A DNA stretch of 64,000 nt from Valencia hispanica (lineage: Eukaryota; Chordata; Actinopteri; Cyprinodontiformes; Valenciidae). The notes below the pieces were generated by a model, which had not been told where the DNA came from, made no database searches, and worked only from the letters and a program-made list of their open reading frames with translations. The stretch is from NCBI GenBank assembly GCA_963556495.2, contig OY747712.1:25584235-25648234 (forward strand). The letters are read 5' to 3'. A program made the position numbers and the translations under genes. This document shows, piece by piece, positions 11,448 through 21,014 of the stretch; the stretch's first letter is position 1; each line of letters starts with the position of its first letter.

Positions 11448-11960
11448 TTAAAGGAGCATTTCACCCATGGAAACATTGATTTTTTATTAAAAGTGGGTCA
11501 TATTTGTAGTCGAAATGTAACATACATTTTGAATTAGGTGCCTATCTGAACGAGAAAAGACAGAAAATGACTTTTGGGTGCATTTGTATGAAAGAGAACA
11601 ACTCCCACAATGCACCACAAAGCACAGCTTTGCAATCCACTCCCACTAACACCGCCTCCGTCTACAAGGCTTGCTGTTACGACTCACACTCCCTTACAGT
11701 AGGTGGCGGAAATGCACCTAAAGTTGGTTGCCACCCACCAATAAACAAAAGAAGAAGAAGGCTTGCTGTTGAGCTTGAACTCCCCACTAATCCAGAACAC
11801 CGCCTCTGTCTAGCTGTTGAGCTTGAACTCATTAGTAAATTACTCTTTCGAGATGGTAAACTATTGCATGGTACCGTGATGTTCAGTCAGAACAAGGAAA
11901 GGACAACAAGTAAGTTTTCATATTCTACCGAAAGATATGGAACGACGCAAACAGTGGCTG
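11448..11960. mobile_element. TTAA-type MITE fragment with internal repeat
   Basis: Begins TTAAAGGAGCATTTCACCC, close to the end of the element at 2878. The matching right end is not visible before the AT microsatellite. It contains GTAGGTGGCGGAAATGCACC...AGAAGAAGAAG, a motif common in fish repeats. Confidence 0.4.
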
Positions 11961-12014
11961 AGAGCATCTAGAAAAATATTTATGGGGTGGCAAGAATTTT
12001 TCAGGGGTGGCACC

Positions 12015-12123
<109 letters not shown>

Positions 12124-12218
12124 CAGTCAAACACATGCTTCACCTCTTCACTCCCCAGTATTTACATATATGATAGATACATACATGTATTTATTTTGCT
12201 TCAGGTTATTTAAGCACA

Positions 12219-12677
12219 TTAAAGCTGCATTGTGCAATATTTTTGTTAAAATATATATTTTTTACTTAGTCAGTTTTTTCATCTCCTGACGATACAATTG
12301 AATCAAGTGCTGTAGTTTGCTGAAGTTGATTCTACCGCGGTTGCATGTAGAGGCAGCAATTCCATTTATTTTGAGGTGGTTCAGGGTGCACGTGTGGGCT
12401 TGAGAGAGCTAGTAGCGTGACGTAATGATGCACGTAGGTACCAATGTACGCGGTCTAAGTTAGCTTAGATAAGTGTAGCTAGTAAGTCAAAGTCAAAGAA
12501 GAAAATAATTTTATCCAGCATTACAAAAAGAGCAAAAATGGCTTCTGACCGTCTCAGAGCTCGGAATAATGAGCACACGCCTGAAAGTCATGGGAGTGAG
12601 CATTTAGCTGATTGCAGTTTGTCTAACGGCCACATGGTGCACTCTTTGCAGCACTTTTAGCAAACTAGCAGCTTTAA
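12219..12677. mobile_element. Possible TTAA-flanked MITE
   Basis: TTAAAGCTGC at the left and GCAGCTTTAA at the right, 459 bp apart. The visible inverted ends are short, so this could be chance. Confidence 0.35.
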
Positions 12678-12679
12678 AG

Positions 12680-13794
12680 GTTCACAAAAGAGAATATAAT
12701 GCAACGATTTTCATGAGCTTCAAGCTCCTAATGTCCAATTTTACCCCCATTAACATTCCTGCAATTTCCTCCCTACATTTTTAAAAAACACATATCCAAA
12801 AATAACTTAAAGCTGTTCTTGAACCATTTTGAGTAGAGACATGGTTGGGTCTCTTTGGAAAGCAAACACTCGAAAATGTATCCCAGAACTGTGTTAATAT
12901 CTCTGAGTGCTATTGTTACCAAGCAATATGAATTTTAATACACTGAAAAATAATTTTTTTATGTCTGATTATTTATTTTATATAAATACATGCTGTAAAA
13001 TGGCTTTAAAAATAGGTTGGGACCTTAAACACACTGTGGGTCTAAAGCCTAAAGTATTACCTCCATCCACACCAAATTTGACAGCAATAAACCAAAAAAT
13101 GAGTATTCTGCACACATGTTTATAACTACAGGTCAAAAGTGGTCAAAAGTGTGCCAAATGCGCCATCTCCTGGGTAAATGCCATAGTCTTCACTGAATTA
13201 AAAATATCGTCAGAATCATAACTGCATCTTACCATATAAAGCTCCACGGCTTCCTTCAATGTTGTATTTTGATTTATAAAGGGTGTTTGGACACGGTGCT
13301 GAAACAGTATGTTACCGCTACGCACTGTGCGTAATCTCTTCATGAATAAGACATTTTACGCACGTCATATACTATGGCAGCGAAAAAGTCCGCCCGGTCA
13401 ATTTATATATCTGTGTTTATAGCATTACATTGGCTATTCGATGCGTCAATCATCAGAGTTCTGGACCGTGATTGGTTCGAGTTAGTTACCATAACGTGAC
13501 TTTTCATCCATGCGCCATTGGTTGGAGATCGTAAGGAATAAACCGGATGACATTTGTTTTTTCTAGGCATGCTCAATGACCCTTGTAGGCAGAAGTGGAA
13601 GCGAAGGAATCGGAAACAAAGCCGTAAAGACTACAAAAATGGCCATAGACATTTTGGAAGCGCATTTTCACTGTTTATTTTACATTTTTGTTCACATACG
13701 CAAAAAAAAATTCCCCGATTTTCGATTTAGAAATCTGGTCACCCTACACTAAACTCCACGTGTGAGCAGTGGAGTAGCATATTAGCAATGTAGG
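12680..13794. other. No gene seen
   Basis: Unassigned sequence; small open frames without domains. The part from 13,370 to 13,740 reads like repeat-derived sequence but its family is not recognised. Confidence 0.35.
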
Positions 13795-13799
13795 CTTAC

Positions 13800-14502
13800 T
13801 GTCACTGCACGATCTGTTCAGGAAGCACGATCCGTACCATTAGCCCATCTGCGAATGCACGCAAGGAACTACTTCTGGGTAGATTTCTTGTTTTTTTATT
13901 TTATTTGTTAATTTACAGATCAATGCCATTTACACTTTACAAATAAATAGAAATAGATAGGCAATCTTGCTGAACCATTGTACAAAAAGGATTAACAACA
14001 TAACAAAAAAATCACGGGGAAACACTAGTTGTCTGATCTGATTTATTTACATGCTGCATTCGTAATCTTAACAGCTTTCTTCTTTATCTTATATATTTAC
14101 TTGCTGATAAATTTACTTGCTGTATTTGTAATCTTAACAGCTTTCTTATTTATCTGATACATTTACTTGCTGATAAATTTACTTGTTGCATTCGTAATTC
14201 TAAGCCGGTCATGTGATCGGCCTCTCCTGGAGACCGATCACATGACCGGCTTTCCTATAAATAATTGCTCTAAATGACTCCAGAGGTTTTTGCTATATGT
14301 GCAGCGGTAAAACAGATGAAGGATAGTTTCTGGTTCTATATGACAAAAGTCACAGTTGAAGTCAATGTTTAATTTAAAGAGCGCAAATCCATCCATCTTG
14401 TGGCGTCTCGAGAACTAAACCCCCCGGAAGTAGTTCCTTGCACACATGCGCAGATGGGCTCATGGTACGGATCGTGCTTCCTGAACAGATCGTGCAGTGA
14501 AA
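13800..14502. mobile_element. Foldback-type MITE with about 78-bp inverted ends
   Basis: Left arm 13,800-13,880 starts TGTCACTGCACGATCTGTTC; right arm 14,424-14,502 is its near-perfect inverse (TTTCACTGCACGATCTGTTC on the minus strand). CTTAC flanks both sides (13,795-13,799 and 14,503-14,507), a likely 5-bp target duplication. Inside are a tandem repeat (14,035-14,195, unit about 60 bp, TTTACTTGCTGATAAATTTA) and a perfect hairpin at 14,202-14,252. No transposase. Confidence 0.8.
14202..14252. repeat. Perfect hairpin, 19-bp arms
   Basis: AAGCCGGTCATGTGATCGG, a 13-base loop, then its exact reverse complement. It lies inside the foldback element. Confidence 0.9.
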
Positions 14503-14518
14503 CTTACAAAGACGCTCC

Positions 14519-14555
14519 AGCTATGGCGCTAACAGAGAGTTAGCGCCATAGCTTA
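14519..14555. repeat. Short hairpin
   Basis: AGCTATGGCGCTAAC, short loop, then GTTAGCGCCATAGCT; perfect 15-bp arms just outside the foldback element. Confidence 0.85.
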
Positions 14556-14682
14556 GAAAGAGTTAGCTATGTTTGCTGGTATCAAAGTAAATCCACTTTG
14601 TTTCACGTTTGATAGTTTGATGTTGTTGAAATTATCATATAGTTTGATGTTATTGAAATGTTTTTAACGTTATTGAACGTAT

Positions 14683-15304
14683 ATGGCATTTCAGTCTGAA
14701 ACGGCGTCTGCTGCTGCTCTGGTGTTGTCTTCTGAAGATGAGGAACATTACATTACCTCTTACATTAACACCAATCATGCAACCTACCCCTGTCCAAGCA
14801 GCACCGATTGTAAGTTTGTACAGCACATTGGCTCTAATAGAGTGCTAAAACCAATGTATGATTGAAATTTGTGGAATTTAACACTGAAAAGAAACATCTT
14901 GATTTTACAGTTGCCATCCCCAGGCCTGAATAGAAGTGCCAGCAGCATTGACGTTGATGTAACCAACGGAAGCTTTCAGCTTGAGTCAACCGTCAGCCCC
15001 ACATCATCGTCATCATCAGAAGATGAAGGTGGAAAAGACTGGTATGAAAAGAAGTTCATTGTCAATGAATCCAACCTCATGTCACTGTTCAGATTCTGCC
15101 AGATGTGTGGGAAACCGATTTCTGCAAAGAACATCTGATACTGGGGCACAGAGGAAGGTGAAATGGACTTGTCTTGGGGGCCATTCGGGGACTTGGACAT
15201 CTTCATCTGATGTTAGGGGTATGCCAGAGGTGAATCTCCTTTCTGCGGCAGCTGTTCTGTTCAAGGGTGGAACATACACTGAACTGTGTACTGTGAATGA
15301 ATGA
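14683..15304 (+). pseudogene. Zinc-binding transposase-like N-terminal fragment
   Basis: Exon 1 (14683 to about 14809) encodes an acidic Ser/Glu-rich start. A GTAAGT intron leads to exon 2 at about 14911, which encodes SSSSSEDEGG then KKFIVNESNLMSLFRFC, a CxxCG pair, KVKWTCLGGHSGTW, and NLLSAAAVLFKGGTY. This Cys pair plus C-GH-W-NLLSAA layout belongs to a large fish family of transposon-derived proteins that I tentatively link to Kolobok-type transposases. A small deletion near 15136 shifts the frame between the Cys pair and TCLGGH, and the protein stops at 15301, long before a catalytic core. Defunct. Confidence 0.55.
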
Positions 15305-16087
15305 AATTATGCCACAAGTACTCATATATATATTGCCATTGTACAACTTATATACTTCTAGTCCACATTTTAGTTTATTGACCTATACTTGAGGTATACT
15401 TTAATGAATTCAGAAATACTAAAACTAATATTACTATTTTGCTAGTTAGAAGTATACTTGTATGTTTCCTAAGCATGTTAGCTGTAGCATACTATCTACA
15501 TACTTGACATATACTTAAATTATTTATGTTAACTCATACTGTATGTACACTAGACTAATGTAATGTAACTAATGTCTAACAGAATATTGAGAAAAACTTT
15601 GATATATTTTAAGAGTTTTTTTCACAACGTACCATAGAATGCATTGATAATCCTGCTTAGATCATTAAAGACGTGCATTTAAAAAATAAATTAAATAAGA
15701 GCATCTATGAAATCAAGCCGTCTAGCTGAGAAAATCAAAGGAAAAAGTGCACATTTGCATGTAAAAATGTAAACAAGTGTCCAACTGAAAACTCCCTATA
15801 AAAAAAAGTAAGGCAAATGCACGTATATTCGGAACCATATATAAATAAACAAATAATACAATAATAAAGTATATTTCACTATACTATTATGTATATAAAA
15901 TATAGTATATTAAAAGTAACCTTAAAGTATACTGCCTCACTTTTAGTATAGAGTCCAGTTCTAAAATGTGTTGTACAATAACTATTTTTCTCTAAATCAT
16001 GGAGAAACACTACAAAGGAATACAACAACGTGAATGCAAATCATTTATTTACATAATTATAATCAACTACAACAGCGATAATGGAAG
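15305..16087. other. AT-rich, no gene seen
   Basis: Many TATACTT/AGTATA steps, apparently low complexity. It separates the convergent transposase fragment and P2X7-like gene. Confidence 0.4.
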
Positions 16088-16894
16088 TTATAGTTCCTCC
16101 AGACCGTCATCAACTTCTTCATATCCTCTAATATCCGCCCGGAGCTGGATACGGAGCTGGCGGATTGCCTGCACAACACAGGCGGGTAAAACGACACGAT
16201 GGCCTCGGCCGAATCTTTCACCCTGCAGCACCCATTCCAGAAAGTGTCTGTAGGCTGTTAGGCGACATTGTCTACAAAACATTGAACACACAGTTAGCAA
16301 TGTATGGTCTTAGTGTTTGGAGTGCCACAATCACGTTATAACTATAGTTAGCGATGCAACTGAAAGCTATTTGTCTAGTAAATAAGCCAAACTCAGCTGG
16401 TTGATGTTACATATTAACCGGGAATAACTTTGTGATAATGCTTGAACAAATCGTGTACATAGATGTACTCACTTTATAGTCTGACGTCCGTTTGCGCCTG
16501 CAGGCTTCGGCTGTCTTTTCCAGATGATTTTCGGGATTCTGAAATATGTGTCCAGGACGCCACTGTCCATATGCGGGGCGAAGCTCGGGTGGTCCACCAC
16601 ACAAACGTCCATATCCTCATCTGAGGCAGAAATTTAGTCCAGAAGAAACTGACATCTTTGGAATTCTCTGCAGCAGAGGGACTCAATTTCTGTCTCCATA
16701 GCTGCACACCGAGAGCACAGGCACCACCAGTTCGTCCCAGCCCGAGACAGTCCTCCAGCCTCCGCCGACTCCACCGCCTCCTGCTCCTCCATCTGCCTCA
16801 GCTGCTCTTTGCTGTATTGTGGCTCATAAAGGTACCCACGGAAATCGGATTCGAAATCACCCTCTTCCATATCGGATTGATTATGTTCTGCCAT
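16088..16894 (-). pseudogene. Free-standing P2X7 ballast-like zinc domain gene, two exons, one in-frame stop
   Basis: Exon 1 16894-16473, exon 2 16271-16088 (stop TAA 16090-16088); the GTGAGT donor and TTTTGTAG acceptor keep frame and give a 201-codon product. It shows YLYEPQYSKEQLRQMEE, then WWCLCSRCAAMETEIESLCC, then VVDHPSF, LDTYFRIPKI, and in exon 2 QCRLTAYRHFLEWVLQG, GRGHRVVLPACVVQAIR and GYEE. This is the order of the zinc-binding C-terminal ballast of P2X7 receptors, without channel or membrane segments. Such stand-alone domains are abundant in fish genomes. One TAA at codon 87 (16636-16634) probably replaces CAA; the rest is open. It faces the transposase fragment at 14683-15304, suggesting both belong to one transposon. 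Confidence 0.7.
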
Positions 16895-16975
16895 AATTGT
16901 GATATCAAGCCTGGTTCTACGATAGTCTGTTAGCTTAGCTTCCAAACAAGATGGCTGCTATATAATTTCAGTTTC

Positions 16976-17798
16976 TTAAAGAGAAGTCCCACCCACTGGT
17001 CTGTGATAGGTCTGTAGCGCGAGTGGGTCCCACCCATTAGCCCCCACCTGGGAAAATGAAAAAAAAAGTTTGCAGTCTAACCAAGGGGCAAACTCCGCCG
17101 CTCAGAATTGAGGCCAATCCGGAAGTAACAAAAATTGCAGTTCACCCCTCATCCGCTGGGGGCTGGCTCCAGAAAGGAGCAAGTTCCCATTGACTTCCAT
17201 GTTAAAAATGGCAACTTCACAGCAGAAATAAACATGTTCACAGCCTGGTTCAAAAACCATTTTAGATTTAATAGGTCAGGTTTATAGTCATGACAACTCT
17301 GAGGGGGGTGAATTTTTTTCTAACTCATCCGTTTAGACATAATTTAATCTTGAAATTATGAATAATTAGGGGCGTGTCCTTTTGATTGACAGGTCTGGAT
17401 GAGCCGTCAGCGCTAGAGCTGGTGGCTAACGGTGGCTAACGGTGGCTAGCAGCTTGCCACCATAGACTGCTTGCTCCGGGGAAGGCCTTCAGCCTGGGAC
17501 TCACGTTAAGACTTTTGCCATTTACTTTCTCTGAACTTGGCCATCAGTTGTATCCGCAAACTTTATTAGTGTTTAGATATAAATCGTGCACTTATTGGAC
17601 AAAGATGGCTTGCTGTGGTACTGATTGCACTAACAGACCGTCTAAGAAGTCTCTGCTACATTCTTTTCGGTAAGTAAAATAATATTTCAGTACGTTATTT
17701 TGTAGATGAAGCTCCTGCACCTGAGCTCCTTAATTAGCAAAGTAGCTAGTTAACCACGGTGGGAAACTACAAACTGAACAGGTTAAGATGTTGTGCAT
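16976..17798. mobile_element. Transposon-derived sequence with a THAP-like first exon
   Basis: Begins TTAAAGAGAAGTCCCACCC, which resembles an element end. At 17,606-17,671 on the plus strand ATG opens MACCGTDCTNRPSKK...LHSFR and meets a GTAAGT donor; the Cys spacing and the SLLHSF ending resemble the first zinc ligands of THAP domains in P-element or Kolobok transposases. No following exon is recognised. GTGGCTAACG is repeated at 17,427-17,450. Confidence 0.35.
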
Positions 17799-18702
17799 TT
17801 AAAGAGTAACTAAACCCCAAAACAACTTTTTTTGCTTCTAAACGGTATAAATGGGTCTTTACCAATGCAGTCTTTCAGTTTCTGGTGATTGTTTTACATT
17901 TTGGTGTAAACTTGTTTAATTCTACACTTTTTGGTCTAAAAACGTCATTGGAATTTTGTGATTGGTGGAGAGCGGTACATCTCTACGTCACAGGCATTGA
18001 CTATGTCACAGCAGCCATGGTCTCACAGACACTCCCCGTGGGTTTGGGTATAAAACTATCAGACATATCAGCCCTGTGGCGAGTTTGGAGTTGAATTGCG
18101 TTTTTCAGGTTACCATTATTATTACATTAGCACTTAGTTACCATGGCTAACATACTGTTTTGAACGTTAGCCTATGTTAGCATTACCATTCAGAGACTGG
18201 ACCCATCCTGTCTCTCTCTCCCTCAGGTGCAGCTGCAGCCTCGGGCAGCGCTGACTCAGCGCCCTGAGCCAGCGGCTCTAATTGATACGGCTCACGGCCG
18301 CTGAGCTCCATAAAGCCTCCCTCTACTCCTATCTCCGGTGACGACGGAGGCGATGCGCTGGTTCAGGGTGCCGAGCCAGCGCCGCCCGAGCTCGGTGCTG
18401 CTGCTGCTGCTGAGACAGAGAGAGACAGGAGGAGTCCGGTCTCTGACTGGTAATGCTAACATAGGCTAGATGAATGTTGATCAGATCGATCAGTCGCAAA
18501 ACTGCCAACGTAGCTTTGGTCACTGTCCATGTTTCAGTGTCACATTAAGCGAGCTGTCATTGTCCTCCGGAACACACTCTGCTTTTCCTCCACACTTGGC
18601 CATACCCCTCCGTTCTTCCTGGCATCGGCCACTTTGTAGGATTTTTCAAATGTTGTCTGGGGGCGGGGTTAAGATTTTTCAGGGGGTTCAGTTACACTTT
18701 AA
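17799..18702. mobile_element. TTAA-flanked MITE, family 2, copy A
   Basis: Ends TTAAAGAGTAACTAAACCCC and (inverse) TTAAAGTGTAACTGAACCCC. Internal sequence matches copy B at 58,483-59,367 in opposite orientation, including a GC-rich CCTGAGCCAGCGG segment and an inner inverted repeat around TGCTAACATAGGCT (18,170 and 18,455). Confidence 0.8.
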
Positions 18703-18866
18703 GAAATTATCACATTTCGTATTTACTTTACATGTTGATTTATTCAAACTTCACATAGTTTTAGTAAAAGCTATGGACAAATGGGGCTTCATGATTTTAT
18801 TTGACAAAATTATTGAATTGTGCTCATTTCACCGTCAAAATAACGAATTGATCGGTTCACGGTCAA

Positions 18867-18868
<2 letters not shown>

Positions 18869-18906
<38 letters not shown>
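18869..18906. repeat. (CA)n microsatellite
   Basis: About 38 bp of CA dinucleotides. Confidence 0.95.
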
Positions 18907-18908
<2 letters not shown>

Positions 18909-19343
18909 TATATAATGTGTGTGTACCAGCACGTTATTTTTACGGTTTTAACATGTAAAGTAGATAAGAAATGTGATCATTTCAACCCATTGTCGACCAA
19001 GCAGCCTTATCTTAGAGGCACATTTGTTTTAAAAAAATTACCTATTTTTTTCCAACTAACTCCAGATATATTTCATATTTTGTTGTCAGAAATTTTTTAC
19101 TTTTAAAAAAAAGAGTTGTCAGTTAAGGCATTAACCATTAACTAAGGCAATGATTAAATTTTAAGTTGTTTTTAATATACAATGTTTTTTTCCTTACAGA
19201 TCATATCAATCGCCTAAAACTACAGGAAGATCATAAGGAGAAGTACTTAATAATATATGTGCATCACCTTTAATGCCACTTATTTCATATTCTTAGGTGC
19301 TGTCCATTTTCTGTTTTTGAGTAAATAAACAACAAATCAATGA

Positions 19344-19347
<4 letters not shown>

Positions 19348-19415
<68 letters not shown>
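19348..19415. repeat. (AT)n microsatellite
   Basis: About 68 bp of AT dinucleotides. Confidence 0.95.
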
Positions 19416-19416
<1 letters not shown>

Positions 19417-19796
19417 CTCTGATCATTTCTTTGATTCACATTCCTCCTGCAGACAGTATTCCACATTTGAGAACTGCTGCCTTAGACAGGAAGGGTGAAT
19501 GCTTCCATTATTGTTGAACTTGTTGATTTGGTTTCATTGTCCGCTTGTTTGTATTACATTATTGTATTACTATATGTTTTGTCTGTGCAAAGCCCAGGTA
19601 CTCCTTAAAGGTTGGAGACGCCCCTGAATGACACATTACACTCTTTTTGACACGCATGCATTGAAAATAAATTATAATTTAGGCACCTTAGTATGCATAG
19701 GCTATAATATATAGTAACACTTTTTTTTAACCAAAATATATAATCTTTTCTGGGATTCTCAGGTACTCCTTAAAGGAAGAAGACACCCCTGCTTCA

Positions 19797-20030
19797 GAGC
19801 TTTCAGCTTACACACTCCTTGGGTGGAGGCACAGGTTCAAGGATGGGCACACTGCTCATCAGCAAAATCTGTGAGGAGTACCCTGACTGGATCATGAACA
19901 TTTTCAGCGTCATGCCTTCCCCAAAAGTGACTGACGCCGTGGTGGAGCCTTACAGTGCTTTCTGTCCACCAGCTTGTGGAAAACACAGATGAGCGTTTCA
20001 GCATTGACAATGTGTCAGAGCCATCAGCAC
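19797..20030 (+). pseudogene. Beta-tubulin processed pseudogene fragment
   Basis: Plus-strand translation from about 19,797 gives [13 protein letters not shown] followed by [23 protein letters not shown] and VVEPY, the conserved nucleotide-binding Gly loop region of beta-tubulin. Substitutions occur at invariant sites (Gly to Arg after GTGS, Arg to Cys, Arg to Trp). After VVEPYSA the frame shifts; a later frame gives [10 protein letters not shown], matching the NTDETYCIDN region. No intron and no flanking tubulin sequence is present. Most likely an old retrocopy fragment. Confidence 0.85.
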
Positions 20031-20039
20031 TCCGTCCTG

Positions 20040-20204
20040 CTCACTCCCTGTCTTAATCATTGTCTGCACCTGTGTCTAATCCCAGTCACCACCTGATCCT
20101 CATTCCCTCTGTGTATTTAAGCCCTTCACTTCCTCTCACTGCCTGTCGGTTCCTACTGTTTCTTCCTGCTCGTCCATGTCAGTCTGGCGTCCTGTCCTTG
20201 TCTC

Positions 20205-20255
<51 letters not shown>

Positions 20256-20290
20256 CCTTTAATAAACATAATTTTCACCTTACCTACATC
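20040..20290 (+). mobile_element. Possible solo LTR or retroelement promoter fragment
   Basis: Contains CACCTGTGTCTAATCCCAGT, GTATTTAAGCCC (TATA-like), CT-rich sequence, then AATAAA and TGTGTGTGGGTCC, the order seen in many fish Ty3/Gypsy LTRs. It is interrupted by the (CAT)n tract. Tentative. Confidence 0.35.
20204..20257. repeat. (CAT)n microsatellite
   Basis: About 17 tandem CAT/ATC triplets. Confidence 0.95.
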
Positions 20291-21014
20291 TGTGTGTGGG
20301 TCCATACAGCAAAAGGGATGCCTGATATAATGAGGGGCTGTATGACACTACCTTTTAAAGGTTGTTCCTGGTCTACAGCATTTATTGGAAGATTTTTGGC
20401 CTACTGTAAATGGTGGAAGACTCATTGTTTGAAGCAAAGACTACCCTGTGTGGTATGCGCCAAAAAGCAAGATTGCAGAAAAAAACAAGAGCTTGATGTA
20501 AAAAACTAATACTTTTGTCTTTGCATAGGGTACTTGCCAAAGCCAGCACAATTCTCTAATTTACAGGGAAGCGATGAAAAAGTTTTTTCTGTCACACCTT
20601 TACACACCTTTAACGTCCTGTGATAGTTTGCCCCACCCATAGATCTGCCTGAGAAACCAAGATTTTTTTATCTTTTCTATTTGACAGCTGACAGAAATCA
20701 CGTGCTTTAAGATGAATGACCGCCAGCTGAATTAACTTACAAAAACAGAGACGTGACACAGTGCCTGCTTTCCTTAGGCCAGGGTAACAAAGTCAGATCA
20801 ACTCTTTGGTATGTTGTTATGGAGAAGTACTGATATAAATTATCATGTTAGTGTTAACAAATACAGCATGGCAGAAAAAAACAAAATATGTATATTTATA
20901 CAAGGAAACCTGTTCTAATCAAATGCTGTCAACATAAAAATACGCAATCTAAGACAAACAGTAAGGAATAAAAAAATTATTAGGTGGTGACATTTTATTA
21001 TTGCAGACACGCTG

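Noticed and set aside
14035..14195. CRISPR-like spaced repeats
   Set aside because: A tandem repeat with adjacent degenerate units inside a foldback transposon; no spacer pattern, and the genome is vertebrate.
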